From NCBI RefSeq assembly GCF_016405905.1, contig NZ_JAEFCB010000010.1:1-64000 (forward strand): a stretch of DNA of 64,000 bases. Direction: 5' to 3'. Positions 19,960 through 28,979 of this stretch are shown one piece after another (positions within the stretch are counted from its first letter, which is position 1; each line of letters starts with the position of its first letter). The stretch comes from Variovorax sp. IB41. Its GTDB lineage: Bacteria > Pseudomonadota > Gammaproteobacteria > Burkholderiales > Burkholderiaceae_C. Position numbers and translations under genes: made by a program. The notes under the pieces are model-generated. The model did no database searches. It saw only the letters and a list, made by a program, of their open reading frames with translations, and had not been told where the DNA came from.

Positions 19960-21006
19960 TCAGGGGCGGGGCGTGGCCAGGTCGGCGGCCGAGGGAATGT
20001 GCAGGTCGCCCACCGTTACCGATGTCGCCGCGCGCACGGCGCGCAGCGTGGCGATGGCCACGGCCTCCGCGGCCATGGTGCCGAGCACCGTCATGCCCGG
20101 CGCGTTGCCTTCGAGCGGCACGCGGCCGGTGGCCAGGGCGAACAGCGTGTCGCCGTCGCTCATCGTGTGCACGGGGTTGATGGCGCGCGCCAGGCCGTCG
20201 TGCGCCACGTTGGCCAGGCGGTTGGCCTGCACCTTGGTCAGCACCGCGTCGGTCGCGACCACGCCCAGCGTGGTGTTGGTGCCCGCGAGCAGGGGCTTGG
20301 GCAGGTCGCCGCGCAGCAGGGCGCGGCGGGTGTCGAGCAAGGCGGTGCCGTCTTCGGTGCGCGCGCCGGCCACGGGCCGCGCGGTGTCGTGGTCGATCAC
20401 GTCGCCCAGCGAATTGACCGCGATCAGCGCGCCCACCGTGACCCCGCCGACGGTGACCGACGCGGTGCCGATCCCGCCCTTCATCGCGCGGTGCACGCCG
20501 AAGAGCTTGCCCACGAGCGCGCCGCTGCCGGCGCCCACGTTGCCTTCGGCGGGCGCGGCGTTCGATGCGGCATCGCAGGCCGCGTAGCCGGCTGCGGCGT
20601 CGGGGCGGATGCGCGCATCGCCCATCGGCAGGTCGAACAGCACCGCGGCCGGCACGATGGGCAGGGTGCCGAAGCGCACGTCCATGCCGATGTTGCGCTC
20701 CTCGAGCCAGCGCATCGCGCCCTCGGCCGCCGAGAGGCCCCAGGCGCTGCCGCCCGCGAGCATCACCGCATGCACCTGCTGCACCAGGTTGCCGGGCGAG
20801 AGCAGGTCGGTCTCGCGCGTGCCGGGCGCGGCGCCGCGCACGTCCACACCGGCCACCGCGCCTTCGCGCGCCATGACGACGGTGCAGCCCGTGGGGCGGC
20901 GCGTGTCGGAAAAATGGCCGACTTCGATGCCGGCGACGTCGGTGATGGCACCGGCGCGAGGGGTGGGGGAGGCGGGGGAGGACGAAGTGGAAGACGGGGC
21001 TGGCAT
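19960..21006 (-). CDS. P1-family peptidase (S58, DmpA/BapA-like N-terminal nucleophile)
   Basis: This encodes 348 residues. It has the family blocks ITDVAGIEVGHFSD, MLAGGSAWGLSAAEG, FGVHRAMKGGIGTAS and ALIAVNSLGDV. In this family the precursor cuts itself before the nucleophilic serine, here most likely Asn198-Ser199. Characterised members release N-terminal D- or beta-amino acids. There is no signal peptide, so it is probably cytoplasmic. It lies 25 nt upstream of the TAXI gene and divergent from the DadA-like gene. Confidence 0.9.
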   Translation of the reverse strand: MPAPSSTSSSPASPTPRAGAITDVAGIEVGHFSDTRRPTGCTVVMAREGAVAGVDVRGAAPGTRETDLLSPGNLVQQVHAVMLAGGSAWGLSAAEGAMRWLEERNIGMDVRFGTLPIVPAAVLFDLPMGDARIRPDAAAGYAACDAASNAAPAEGNVGAGSGALVGKLFGVHRAMKGGIGTASVTVGGVTVGALIAVNSLGDVIDHDTARPVAGARTEDGTALLDTRRALLRGDLPKPLLAGTNTTLGVVATDAVLTKVQANRLANVAHDGLARAINPVHTMSDGDTLFALATGRVPLEGNAPGMTVLGTMAAEAVAIATLRAVRAATSVTVGDLHIPSAADLATPRP

Positions 21007-21054
21007 GGCGGCCGATTATGGGACCGCGCCTCTCTGGCCTCTACGATGGGCGCC

Positions 21055-22356
21055 ATGACAGTTGCAAGAAGTAGTTTCGCCCCCGAGGGCGATGCGCGCC
21101 GCCACGTGGTGGTGATCGGCGCGGGCGCGGTCGGCTGCGCCACGGCCATCGAGGCGCTGCGCGCGGGCCTGCGCGTGACGCTCCTGGAACCCGAGGCGCC
21201 CGGCGGCCCGCAGGCGACGAGCTACGGCAACGCGGGCTGGCTCTCGTCGCATTCGGTGGTGCCGCCCGCGCTCCCCGGCGCCTGGCGCAAGGTGCCGGGC
21301 TGGCTGGCCGATCCGCTGGGGCCGCTGGCGGTGCGCTGGCGCTACCTGCCGCATGCGCTGCCGTGGCTGCTGCGCTACCTGGCTTCGGGCTGGACCGAGG
21401 CGCGCGTGCAGCGCACCGCCGACGCGTTGCGCACCCTGCTGGCGGATGCGCCCGCGCTGCATGCGCAACTCGCGGCCGAGTCGGGCGTGCCGCAGCTCAT
21501 CGAACAGCGCGGGCTGCTGCATGCCTACCGCTCGCGCGCCGAGTTCGAAGACGACGCGCTCGCTTGGCGCGTGCGCGAACGCGCGGGGGTCCGATGGCAA
21601 GAGTGGCCAGCCGACGAACTGCGAAGCCGCGAACCCGACCTCGATGCGCGCTACACGCTCGGCATCTTCGTGCCCGAGGCTGGCCACTGCCGCGACCCGG
21701 GCGCCTACGTGGCCGCGCTGGCGCAGCATGCGGTCGATGCCGGTGCCGAGCGGCGCGTGGCGCGTGGCACGGGCTTTCGCATCGAAGCCGGCCGGTTGCG
21801 CGCGGTACGCACGAACTACGGCGACATCGCCTGCGACGCCGCCGCCATCTGCGCCGGCGCGTATTCAGGCCCGCTCGCGGCGGCCGCAGGTTCCCCGGTG
21901 CCACTCGACACCGAGCGCGGCTACCACGTGGTGATCGAAGGCGCGGTCGTCGGCCCGCGCACGCCGGTGATGGTGGCCGACGGCAAGCTCATCGCGCACT
22001 GGATGGACGGCGGCCTGCGCGCAGCCGGCCAGGTCGAGATCGGCGGACTGGACGCCGAGCCCGACTGGCGCCGCGCCGAGATCCTGCATCGCCATCTGCA
22101 ATCGATGTTTCCCGCGCTTGCAGAAATGGGCGGCGGCAAAGCTTTCAAGCACTGGCTCGGCCGCCGCCCCAGCATGCCCGACGGCTTGCCCTGCATCGGG
22201 CCCTCGGCCGCGAGCGCGGACGTCGTGCTCGCGTTCGGCCATGGCCATGTGGGCCTGTGCGGCTCGGCGCGCACGGGGCGACTGGCAGCGCAGCTGCTCG
22301 CGGGCATCGCGCCGGAGACGCCGCTGGCGCCTTTCGATCCGGGGCGGTTCAGCTAG
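21055..22356 (+). CDS. FAD-dependent D-amino-acid dehydrogenase-like oxidoreductase (DadA family)
   Basis: This encodes 433 residues from the ATG at 21055. It has a Rossmann FAD site at the N-terminus (VVVIGAGAVGCATAIEALR) and the C-terminal DAO signature (GRRPSMPDGLPCIGPS, then GHGHVGLCGSARTG). Cytoplasmic or membrane-peripheral members deaminate D-amino acids or related secondary amines. The substrate cannot be fixed here. It is divergent from the P1 peptidase gene, and together they could serve D-amino-acid peptide use, which is inference. Its 3' end overlaps the convergent CusF-like gene by 8 nt. Confidence 0.9.
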   Translation: MTVARSSFAPEGDARRHVVVIGAGAVGCATAIEALRAGLRVTLLEPEAPGGPQATSYGNAGWLSSHSVVPPALPGAWRKVPGWLADPLGPLAVRWRYLPHALPWLLRYLASGWTEARVQRTADALRTLLADAPALHAQLAAESGVPQLIEQRGLLHAYRSRAEFEDDALAWRVRERAGVRWQEWPADELRSREPDLDARYTLGIFVPEAGHCRDPGAYVAALAQHAVDAGAERRVARGTGFRIEAGRLRAVRTNYGDIACDAAAICAGAYSGPLAAAAGSPVPLDTERGYHVVIEGAVVGPRTPVMVADGKLIAHWMDGGLRAAGQVEIGGLDAEPDWRRAEILHRHLQSMFPALAEMGGGKAFKHWLGRRPSMPDGLPCIGPSAASADVVLAFGHGHVGLCGSARTGRLAAQLLAGIAPETPLAPFDPGRFS

Positions 22357-22645
22357 CCGGCTCGGGCTCTATCGACAGCACCGTGAGCGCCCCATCGACC
22401 TTGTCCGCGGTGAAGCGCACCTTGTCGCCGGGCTTCACCTTGCCGAGCAGCTCGGGGTCTTGCACGCGAAAGACCATCGTCATGCCGGTCATCTCGAGGT
22501 TCGGGATGTCGCCGTGCTTGAGGGTGATCTTCTTCGCGTCGGCGTCGACCTTGCGCACTTCGCCTTCGACGGCGGGTAGCGCGGCTTGCGCGAAAGCGGC
22601 CGCCGCAAGCAGAGCGGAGGAGAGGGCTGTGAGAAGTTTCTTCAT
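22349..22645 (-). CDS. CusF-like periplasmic copper-binding protein
   Basis: This encodes 98 residues with a signal peptide (MKKLLTALSSALLAAAAFAQ). The small OB-fold domain has LKHGDIPNLEMTGMTMVF, carrying the His and two Met copper ligands of the CusF/CusB-like family. In Cus systems it carries Cu(I)/Ag(I) in the periplasm. It is the last gene of the leftward copper cluster. No cusA or cusB is visible in the window. Confidence 0.88.
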   Translation of the reverse strand: MKKLLTALSSALLAAAAFAQAALPAVEGEVRKVDADAKKITLKHGDIPNLEMTGMTMVFRVQDPELLGKVKPGDKVRFTADKVDGALTVLSIEPEPAS

Positions 22646-22657
22646 GCCATTGCCCTT

Positions 22658-23119
22658 TCAGCGATAGCTTTGATAGACACGCGTGCTGCCATCGGCGAGC
22701 ACGAGCAGCACGTCGTACGGATCGCGTTGGTCGCCGTAGGCCGGACCGTCCATGCCCGGCGAGCCGACCGGCATGCCGGGCACCACGAGGCCGACGGCCT
22801 TGGGCTTTTCCCTCAGGAGGCGCTGCACTTCGCGCGCGGGCACATGGCCTTCGAGGGCATAGCCGCCGACGAGGCCGGTGTGGCATGAGCCCAGCTTGTC
22901 GGGCACGCCGAGCCGCGTGCGTGCGGCCGTGTTGCCTTCGTCGTGCACCTTCGTGGCGAAGCCGTTCTTGTTGAGGTGCTTGACCCAGTCCTGGCAGCAG
23001 CCGCAGTTCGGGTCTTTCCATATCTCGACCATCGGCGCCGCTGCGAAGGCGGTGAGCGGCAGGGTGGATGCGAGCGCCAGCAGCGGGGCGGCGCGCTTCA
23101 AGAGGGTTCGTCGTTGCAT
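22658..23119 (-). CDS. DUF411 metal-binding protein, exported
   Basis: This encodes 153 residues from the ATG at 23119, which has a strong AAGGAGATCACC site. A longer start at 23146 lacks this. The N-terminus MQRRTLLKRAAPLLALAST looks like a Tat or Sec signal. The mature part begins with WKDPNCGCCQDW, a CxCC metal-binding motif, and has GSCHTGLVGGYALEGHVP, typical of DUF411. These proteins occur in copper/silver resistance loci. Here it sits between the cupredoxin and CusF-like genes. Confidence 0.9.
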   Translation of the reverse strand: MQRRTLLKRAAPLLALASTLPLTAFAAAPMVEIWKDPNCGCCQDWVKHLNKNGFATKVHDEGNTAARTRLGVPDKLGSCHTGLVGGYALEGHVPAREVQRLLREKPKAVGLVVPGMPVGSPGMDGPAYGDQRDPYDVLLVLADGSTRVYQSYR

Positions 23120-23146
23120 GGTGATCTCCTTGGTCTGTTCGTTCAT

Positions 23147-23662
23147 TCAGGATTTGCCGGGTGCGGCCGCCAGCACGCGGATGCGGCCGGCCATGCCGAG
23201 TTCGAAGTGGTCTTTCACGAGGCAGGCGAAATCGAAGTCGCCGGCGCGGTTGAAGCTCCAGACCATCTCGCCGGTCTTGCCCGCGGGCACGTGCACCATC
23301 CACGGGTCGTCGTGCTCCATGTCCGGGAATTTCTTCATCATGGCCGCGTGGTTCGCGATCTCCAGCTCGGTGCCCAGCACGAGCTCGTGCAACTCCTTGC
23401 CCTTGTTCTTCAGGCGCAGGCGGATGGTGTCGCCCTCGCGCACTTCGATGACCGAAGGCGTGAAGGTCATGTCGTCGGCCATCGCGATGTCGATGGTGCG
23501 GCGCACGGCGCTCGCCTTGCCCTCGATGCCCCAGGGCTTTTGTTCGGGAGCGAGCGTGGCGGCACCCTTCGGTTTCGGCGTGTGGTTTTCGTGGGCCTGC
23601 GATGTGGTTGCAGCGGCGGCGAGCGCGACGCACAGGGCGATGGATTTGAGGGTCTTGTTCAT
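23147..23662 (-). CDS. Periplasmic cupredoxin (plastocyanin-like blue-copper protein)
   Basis: This encodes 171 residues with a signal peptide ending near AHEN. The cupredoxin domain shows the type-1 copper ligands in order: His in ELHELVL, then Cys, His and Met in FACLVKDHFELGM. It should act as a periplasmic electron carrier or copper chaperone. It lies directly downstream of the multicopper oxidase gene, which suggests electron or copper exchange with it. Confidence 0.92.
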   Translation of the reverse strand: MNKTLKSIALCVALAAAATTSQAHENHTPKPKGAATLAPEQKPWGIEGKASAVRRTIDIAMADDMTFTPSVIEVREGDTIRLRLKNKGKELHELVLGTELEIANHAAMMKKFPDMEHDDPWMVHVPAGKTGEMVWSFNRAGDFDFACLVKDHFELGMAGRIRVLAAAPGKS

Positions 23663-23693
23663 GCGATGAACTCCGGAATGAAAGTGGATGAGG

Positions 23694-25073
23694 TCAATGG
23701 TTGTGCGCGCCCGAAGGCTTGCGCACGGTGGCGTCGGTGTTGTTGCTGTTGTCCTGCGATGGCGCGTTGCGCGTGGTCGGTGGCACGGCGGCGCCGGGCA
23801 CTTCGCGCGCGACCGTGCCGGCCGGGTGCTTGAACCAGCCCGGGTCCTTGTAGTCCCCCGGCTTCTGGTCGCGCCGCACCTTCAGGAGCGTGAACATGCC
23901 GCCCATCTCTGCCGAGCCGAACGGGCCTGCGCCGGTCATCATCGGCATCGTGTTGTCGGGAATGGGCATCTCCATGCCCCCCATATCGGCCATGCCCTTG
24001 TCGCCCATCACCATGTAGTCGGGCACGAGCTTCCTGATCTTCTCGGCCACGCCCTTGTGATCGACGCCGATCATGGTCGGCACCTCGTGGCCCATCGGCC
24101 CCATCGTGTGGTGCGCTTTGTGGCAGTGCAGCGACCAGTCGCCTTCCTCGTCGGCGATGAATTCCATCTGCCGCATCTGGCCGACCGCCACGTCCACCGA
24201 CACCTCGGGCCAGCGCGCGGTGCGCGGCACGGGGCCGCCGTCGGTGCCGGTCACCTCGAACTCGTGGCCGTGGATGTGGATCGGGTGGTTGGTCATCGTG
24301 AGGTTGCCCACGCGGATGCGCACGCGGTCGCCGCGGCGCACATTGAGCGTGTCGATGCCCGGGAACACGCGGCTGTTGAAGCTCCAGATGTTGAAGTCGG
24401 TCATGGTGTTGACCTTGGGCGTGGCGCTGCCGGGCTCCACGTCGAAGCTGCCGAGCAGGAAGCAGAAGTCGCGCTGCACCGGCTCGATGAGCGGATGGCT
24501 CTCCTTCGGATGCGTGACCCAGAAGCCCATCATCCCCATCGCCATCTGCACCATCTCGTCGGCATGCGGGTGGTACATGAAGGTGCCGGGGCGGCGCGCG
24601 GTGAACTCGTAGACGAAGGTCTTGCCCGGCGGAATGTGCGGCTGCGTGATGCCGCCCACGCCGTCCATCCCGTTGGGCAGGCGCTGGCCGTGCCAGTGCA
24701 CCGTCGTGTGCTCGGGCAACTTGTTGGTCACGTAGATGCGCACGCGGTCGCCTTCGACCACCTCGATGGTCGGGCCCGGCGACTGGCCGTTGTAGCCCCA
24801 CATGTTGACCTTGAAGCCGGGCGCCATCTCGCGCACGACGGGTTCGGCGACTAGATGGAATTCCTTGACGCCGGCGTTCATGCGCCAAGGGAGCGTCCAG
24901 CCGTTGAGGGTGACGACAGGGTTGTAGGGGCGGCCGTTCGGGGGCGCGAGCGGTGGCGCGGTGGCTGTCGAGCTTTGCATCACCGGCTCGGGCAGCGCGG
25001 CCATCGCGACGCGGCTGACGGTGGTTGCGGCGACGGCCGTGGCAGCACCTGCGAAGAAGTTGCGGCGGTTCAT
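23694..25073 (-). CDS. Tat-exported multicopper oxidase (CopA/CueO-like)
   Basis: This encodes 459 residues from the ATG at 25073 (GGAGGG site upstream). A Tat signal (MNRRNFFAGAATAV) exports the folded copper enzyme. Copper-site motifs are present in order: TVHWHGQRLPNG, FMYHPHADE, NHPIHIHGHEF and LHCHKAHHTMGPMGH, the last giving the type-1 Cys/His/Met site. A Met-rich stretch (MADMGGMEMP, near residue 370) would bind extra Cu(I). It probably oxidises toxic Cu(I) to Cu(II). It sits between the TolC-like and cupredoxin genes. Confidence 0.94.
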   Translation of the reverse strand: MNRRNFFAGAATAVAATTVSRVAMAALPEPVMQSSTATAPPLAPPNGRPYNPVVTLNGWTLPWRMNAGVKEFHLVAEPVVREMAPGFKVNMWGYNGQSPGPTIEVVEGDRVRIYVTNKLPEHTTVHWHGQRLPNGMDGVGGITQPHIPPGKTFVYEFTARRPGTFMYHPHADEMVQMAMGMMGFWVTHPKESHPLIEPVQRDFCFLLGSFDVEPGSATPKVNTMTDFNIWSFNSRVFPGIDTLNVRRGDRVRIRVGNLTMTNHPIHIHGHEFEVTGTDGGPVPRTARWPEVSVDVAVGQMRQMEFIADEEGDWSLHCHKAHHTMGPMGHEVPTMIGVDHKGVAEKIRKLVPDYMVMGDKGMADMGGMEMPIPDNTMPMMTGAGPFGSAEMGGMFTLLKVRRDQKPGDYKDPGWFKHPAGTVAREVPGAAVPPTTRNAPSQDNSNNTDATVRKPSGAHNH

Positions 25074-25074
25074 G

Positions 25075-26550
25075 TCAGTGCCCTCCCGCCGCGGGTGCAT
25101 CGCCGGCCGCAGCCGTCTGCAGCGCCGTCATGCCGCCGGGCGAACTGCCCGTGAGCGCGAGTTGCAGGTCGGTGTCGGCGAGCCAGAAATCGCGCTGCGC
25201 CTCGATGCCCGCGTTGACGACGAGCATGCTCGCGCGCGTTTCGCCGAGCAGTTCCCACACGCTCGCGAGCATGCCGTTGTAGCGCAGCACCATTTCCTCG
25301 TTGACCTTCTTGCGCAGCGGCAGCACTTCGTCGCGGTAGCGGCGCGCCAATGCGTACGACGTGTTCCAGCCTTGCCAGGCCTCGCGCGCCTCGCTCGCGG
25401 CCAGCACGCCGACATCGCGCACGCGGGCGGCCGACTGCATGTACTGCGCTTCTGCGCGGCCCGTGCGGGCCTGGCCCCAGTCGAACAGCGGCAGCGGCAG
25501 GTCCAGCTCGAAGCCGCGCTGTGTCGAGCGCGAGCGGTCGGCGTCGTTCTCGAACGTGGTGTTGCGCACCGCGCCGATCTCCATCGCGTTGATCACGCGG
25601 GTGGCACGCGTGAGGCCGAGCGAATCGGCCACCGCGGTGTTCTGCGCCTGCGCCGAACGCACGTCGAGCCGGTCGCGCAGCGCGCGCGCCTGCACGTCGC
25701 CGAGGTCGGGCGCGGACTGCGGCAGCGGAGGCAGGCGATCGGGCAGCGTGTGGCGGGTGCGCTCACCGCCGAGGCCGAGCAATCGATTGAGCTGCTCGCG
25801 CGTGGCGACGGCGGTCTGCTCGGCGCGCGCGAGCTGCGCCGACGCATCGGCCAGCAGCAGCTGTTCGCGCGTGCGCTGCAACGCGCTCCAGTTGCCGGCC
25901 TGCGCCATGCGGTGCGCGAGCTCGGCACCCGCTTCCGCGGCCTCCTTTGCATCGCGCAGGTACGCCACGCTCTGCTGCGCCGACACCGCGCGCACCCACG
26001 CGCGGCGCGTGTCGGCGGCCAGCATCAGCACGCTCTGCGCGGCCTGCAGCTTGGCGGCCTCGTGCCGCTGTCCGGCCCACCGCGCCTGCCACGGCAGCGT
26101 GACGAGTCCGATCACGTTGAAGCTGAGCATCCGCTCGAACTCGCGCTCGCGCCCTTGCGCCAAACGGCTGAACGAGAGCACCGGATTCGGCAGGCTCGCG
26201 GCCTGCACGCGGTCGGCGTCGCTCAGCTGCAGCGTGGCGAAGGCGTCCTGCACGCGCGGGCTGTTGAGGAGCGCAATGCGCACGGCCGCCTCGGCATCGA
26301 GCGGCTTGGCGAGCAGCGCATCGACGCTTTTCTGCGAGGCCTCGTCGGGCACGCGCTGCGCGGTGCTGCCCGCCATCAGCGGATTGCCTGCGACCAGCGC
26401 CTGCACGTCGGCCGAGCCGCCGTCGGGGGAAAGGCTGGCACATCCGGCCAGCGTCAGGGCGCTGGCGAATGCGGCGGCGCGCTGGAGCAGCGCGCTACGT
26501 CTTCGATAGCGAAGGGAGCCGGCAAGCTGCCGGCGAACAATGAGGTTCAC
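25075..26550 (-). CDS. TolC-family outer-membrane efflux lipoprotein
   Basis: This encodes 491 residues. A basic N-terminus is followed by a lipobox (LTLAGC), then long helical repeats (LPNPVLSFSRLAQ, later LDLPLPLFDWGQARTG and ARRYRDEVLPLRKKV) typical of OEP/TolC proteins. It would form an outer-membrane exit duct. No inner-membrane pump or adaptor is encoded alongside, so it may work with a pump encoded elsewhere. The stop lies 1 nt before the multicopper oxidase start, so the two are clearly co-transcribed. Confidence 0.9.
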   Translation of the reverse strand: MNLIVRRQLAGSLRYRRRSALLQRAAAFASALTLAGCASLSPDGGSADVQALVAGNPLMAGSTAQRVPDEASQKSVDALLAKPLDAEAAVRIALLNSPRVQDAFATLQLSDADRVQAASLPNPVLSFSRLAQGREREFERMLSFNVIGLVTLPWQARWAGQRHEAAKLQAAQSVLMLAADTRRAWVRAVSAQQSVAYLRDAKEAAEAGAELAHRMAQAGNWSALQRTREQLLLADASAQLARAEQTAVATREQLNRLLGLGGERTRHTLPDRLPPLPQSAPDLGDVQARALRDRLDVRSAQAQNTAVADSLGLTRATRVINAMEIGAVRNTTFENDADRSRSTQRGFELDLPLPLFDWGQARTGRAEAQYMQSAARVRDVGVLAASEAREAWQGWNTSYALARRYRDEVLPLRKKVNEEMVLRYNGMLASVWELLGETRASMLVVNAGIEAQRDFWLADTDLQLALTGSSPGGMTALQTAAAGDAPAAGGH

Positions 26551-26626
26551 GCTCGATCTCCATGAGCAATACGACCAACGCCGAGAGCCTCAGGGGCTCA
26601 CTGCGGACGGACTACGGGCAGGGAGA

Positions 26627-27040
26627 TCAGGAAATGGGCGGCTTCAGGCCCAGGACGGGCTCTGCGCTCGCGAAGCGGGCCGCATGGGCCGCCGGTGGCG
26701 CTTGAGGCGCGCCGTGCACGATATCGATGAGGGGTGTGCCGCCCAGCGCCACCGTGTGGCAGACCTGGCAGACGGTGCAGGTGCCGCAGCCCTGGTGGTC
26801 GGTGCCGTGGTCGCTGCTGCTGCCTTCGTCGTGGTGCGCCATGGTGGCCATGCCGCCATCGGATGCTTCCATGGCTTCATGGCAATGCGCATCTGCCGCG
26901 ACGGAGGCCGGGGTGGCCTCTTGTGCAACCAGCGATGCGGCCGGCAGCGCGTGCCGCACCATCTCCACCGCCATCGCATCGCCGAGCCAGCCGCGGATGG
27001 GCAGCAGGGCGATCATGAGGGCGAGCAGCAGGGTGCGCAT
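26627..27040 (-). CDS. Exported His/Cys/Met-rich small protein of the copper cluster
   Basis: This encodes 137 residues with an N-terminal signal (MRTLLLALMIALLPIRGWLG). The middle is rich in metal ligands: ADAHCHEAMEA, MATMAHHDEG, SDHGTDHQG and CGTCTVCQVCHT. It resembles CopL-like or DUF2946-like proteins linked to copper resistance, but the match is loose. As the first gene of the leftward cluster it may buffer copper or act as a sensing peptide. Function is inferred from ligand content and position. Confidence 0.72.
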   Translation of the reverse strand: MRTLLLALMIALLPIRGWLGDAMAVEMVRHALPAASLVAQEATPASVAADAHCHEAMEASDGGMATMAHHDEGSSSDHGTDHQGCGTCTVCQVCHTVALGGTPLIDIVHGAPQAPPAAHAARFASAEPVLGLKPPIS

Positions 27041-27064
27041 GGGGCGGGATGATAAACCGGTGCC

Positions 27065-27340
27065 CTAAGACACCAGCTGGCCGCGGGCCTTGTCGACCCA
27101 TACCTGCAGGTTGTCCAGCAGGTCCTTCTGGCTGAAGGAGCAGCTCTCTTCGCTGAAGAGCGCGCTCGATTCGAGCCGGTCGAGCAGGTTCAGCAGCACC
27201 TCGCCGTAGCGCGGGGGCAGGGCGCCGAGCAGTTCGGTGCTGGCCCGGGCTTCGTTCGATAGCGCGGCGACCGATCCGCCGCCACCGCCGAGCGCCGCGA
27301 TGCGTGCGGCGATGGCGTCGAGTTGCTGCGCCGTGCTCAT
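27065..27340 (-). CDS. Small conserved-type hypothetical protein
   Basis: This encodes 91 residues of helical, soluble protein (MSTAQQLDAIAARIAALGG, later YGEVLLNLLDRLESS). There is no signal, membrane segment or known motif. Its ATG overlaps the stop of the GDPD gene by 4 nt (ATGA), so it is translated as part of that operon. I do not recognise a family. Confidence 0.65.
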   Translation of the reverse strand: MSTAQQLDAIAARIAALGGGGGSVAALSNEARASTELLGALPPRYGEVLLNLLDRLESSALFSEESCSFSQKDLLDNLQVWVDKARGQLVS

Positions 27341-28329
27341 CCCGCCACCTTTGCGGAAGGCGGCATCGACAGCCCGCGCTCGCGCATGAGGTCGCGCAGC
27401 ACGTCGGGGTAGTCGGTGATGAGGCCGTCCGCGCCCCAGTCCATCAGCCGCTGCATGTCGGCGCGCTGGTTCACCGTCCAGGGCAGCACCTTCATGCCGA
27501 GCTTCTGCGCTTCCTTGATGACGGCCGGCGTGAGGTCCGCATAGGCCGGCGACCAGATCACCGGCCCGGCGCTTTTGCCAGCGGCCGCCTGCACCAGCTG
27601 CGGCACCGAAGCGAAGCCGGCCGCATCGAGGCCCGCGGTCCAGCGGCTGTCCTTCAGCGTGCGCGGCGTGCTGAGGTAGGCGCGTGGCAGTTGCGGCGCG
27701 AGCTGGCCGACGAGCGCGAGCGTGCGCCAGTCGAAGCTCTGGATGGTCACGCGGTCGGCCATCCTGGCCTTGTCGATCTCGGCGAGCAGCGCGCGCACCA
27801 TCGGCTCGGGCGCCGCGGTTTCGTCCGGCTTGTTCGGATCGATCTTGGTCTCGATGTTCAAGCGCACCGTGGCCGCGGCGGCACCGCGTGCCTGCACCAG
27901 CGCGAACAGCGCGGCGAGCGTCGGGATGCGTTCGCCATCGCGCGGCTGCTGCAATGCGAACTGCTTGCCGTAGTTGCTCGTGGGGTTCAGGCGCCCCACG
28001 TCGTAGGTCTGCAACTGCGCCAGCGTGAGCGAACGCACGGCCGCGCCGCTCTTGCCCGGGAGCCAGTTGCCGTTGGCATCGCGCGTGTGGTCGGGGTTGA
28101 GCGCGGTGTCGTGCGAGATCACGACCACGTTGTCGGCGGTGAGCCCGATGTCCAACTCCAGCGTCGTCACGCCCAGGTCGATCGCGTTCGAGAATGCGGC
28201 CAGCGTGTTCTCCGGCGCGAGCCCGCGGCCACCGCGGTGAGCCTGCAGGTCGAAGTGCTGCTTCGCGGTGGGAACGATGGCGGCACAGCCCGCAACGAGC
28301 AGTGCGGCCACGAGCAGGGGGTATTTCAT
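27337..28329 (-). CDS. Glycerophosphodiester phosphodiesterase, lipoprotein
   Basis: This encodes 330 residues. A lipoprotein signal (LLVAALLVAGC) places it in the periplasm or a membrane leaflet. The GDPD TIM-barrel motifs are present: QAHRGGRGLAPENTLAAF with the catalytic His-Arg, TLELDIGLT and ISHDTALNPDHTR. It would hydrolyse glycerophosphodiesters to glycerol-3-phosphate plus an alcohol. Its start overlaps the DUF1439 stop by 4 nt and its stop overlaps the next gene by 4 nt, forming a tightly coupled three-gene operon. Confidence 0.93.
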   Translation of the reverse strand: MKYPLLVAALLVAGCAAIVPTAKQHFDLQAHRGGRGLAPENTLAAFSNAIDLGVTTLELDIGLTADNVVVISHDTALNPDHTRDANGNWLPGKSGAAVRSLTLAQLQTYDVGRLNPTSNYGKQFALQQPRDGERIPTLAALFALVQARGAAAATVRLNIETKIDPNKPDETAAPEPMVRALLAEIDKARMADRVTIQSFDWRTLALVGQLAPQLPRAYLSTPRTLKDSRWTAGLDAAGFASVPQLVQAAAGKSAGPVIWSPAYADLTPAVIKEAQKLGMKVLPWTVNQRADMQRLMDWGADGLITDYPDVLRDLMRERGLSMPPSAKVAG

Positions 28330-28907
28330 TTCAGCTGCACCTTGATGCCGTTTTCTTGCACGGTGATGTCACCGATCTCGTAGGTCTTGCGGCCCACGGT
28401 GAGTTCGTCGGCGGTAAAGCTGCGCAGCACCTGGCCCTGCAGCAGTTCCTGCGCGACCACCGCGCCCACCTTCTGCAGCCGCTCGGCATCGCGGCCTTCC
28501 ACGCCCTGCAGTTCGAGGCGCTCGGACTTGGGGCGATCCAGCCGCAGCGTGCGCGTGGCCGCGTCGTAGCGCAGCGCACTGCTCATCGACACGACGCCCT
28601 GCACCGGCGAGGCCGCCAGGAGGGGGCTCGCGATCGTCAGCGTGGCAGTAAGGGCCGCGCGGTTGGTGGCGGCATCCAGCCCCAACTGCGGATCGCGCAG
28701 CCCGACCATAAAGATCTCGGCATAGCGCTCGGCCACCGGAAAGCGCTTGGCGATCATCGCCTGCAGCTCGTCGCGGCTCGCGGTGTATTCGCTGGTGAAG
28801 AAGTTGAAGCCGGCCAGCGCCGCGAACGGGGCCTGCAGGGCGGCCGTGCCGAGCAGGGCCTGCAGCATCCGGCGGCGGGAGGTGAGGGACGGAGGGCGGA
28901 GGTTCAT
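28326..28907 (-). CDS. DUF1439 (YceB-like) exported protein
   Basis: This encodes 193 residues. The N-terminus has a basic stretch and a hydrophobic segment (RRRMLQALLGTAALQAPFAA), so it is probably exported. The body (FNFFTSEYTASRDELQAMIA, then TITVQ-type end strands) matches the DUF1439 family, which has a lipid-binding-like fold in E. coli YceB. No lipobox Cys is obvious. It is the first gene of the operon with the GDPD gene. Confidence 0.82.
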   Translation of the reverse strand: MNLRPPSLTSRRRMLQALLGTAALQAPFAALAGFNFFTSEYTASRDELQAMIAKRFPVAERYAEIFMVGLRDPQLGLDAATNRAALTATLTIASPLLAASPVQGVVSMSSALRYDAATRTLRLDRPKSERLELQGVEGRDAERLQKVGAVVAQELLQGQVLRSFTADELTVGRKTYEIGDITVQENGIKVQLK

Positions 28908-28979
28908 AGGGGTTCCGAGCTTGCCACAGGCCGATGCGTTCCCGCCAGCGCCAAGGCGGCGCCACCGCCTGTCGGACAG

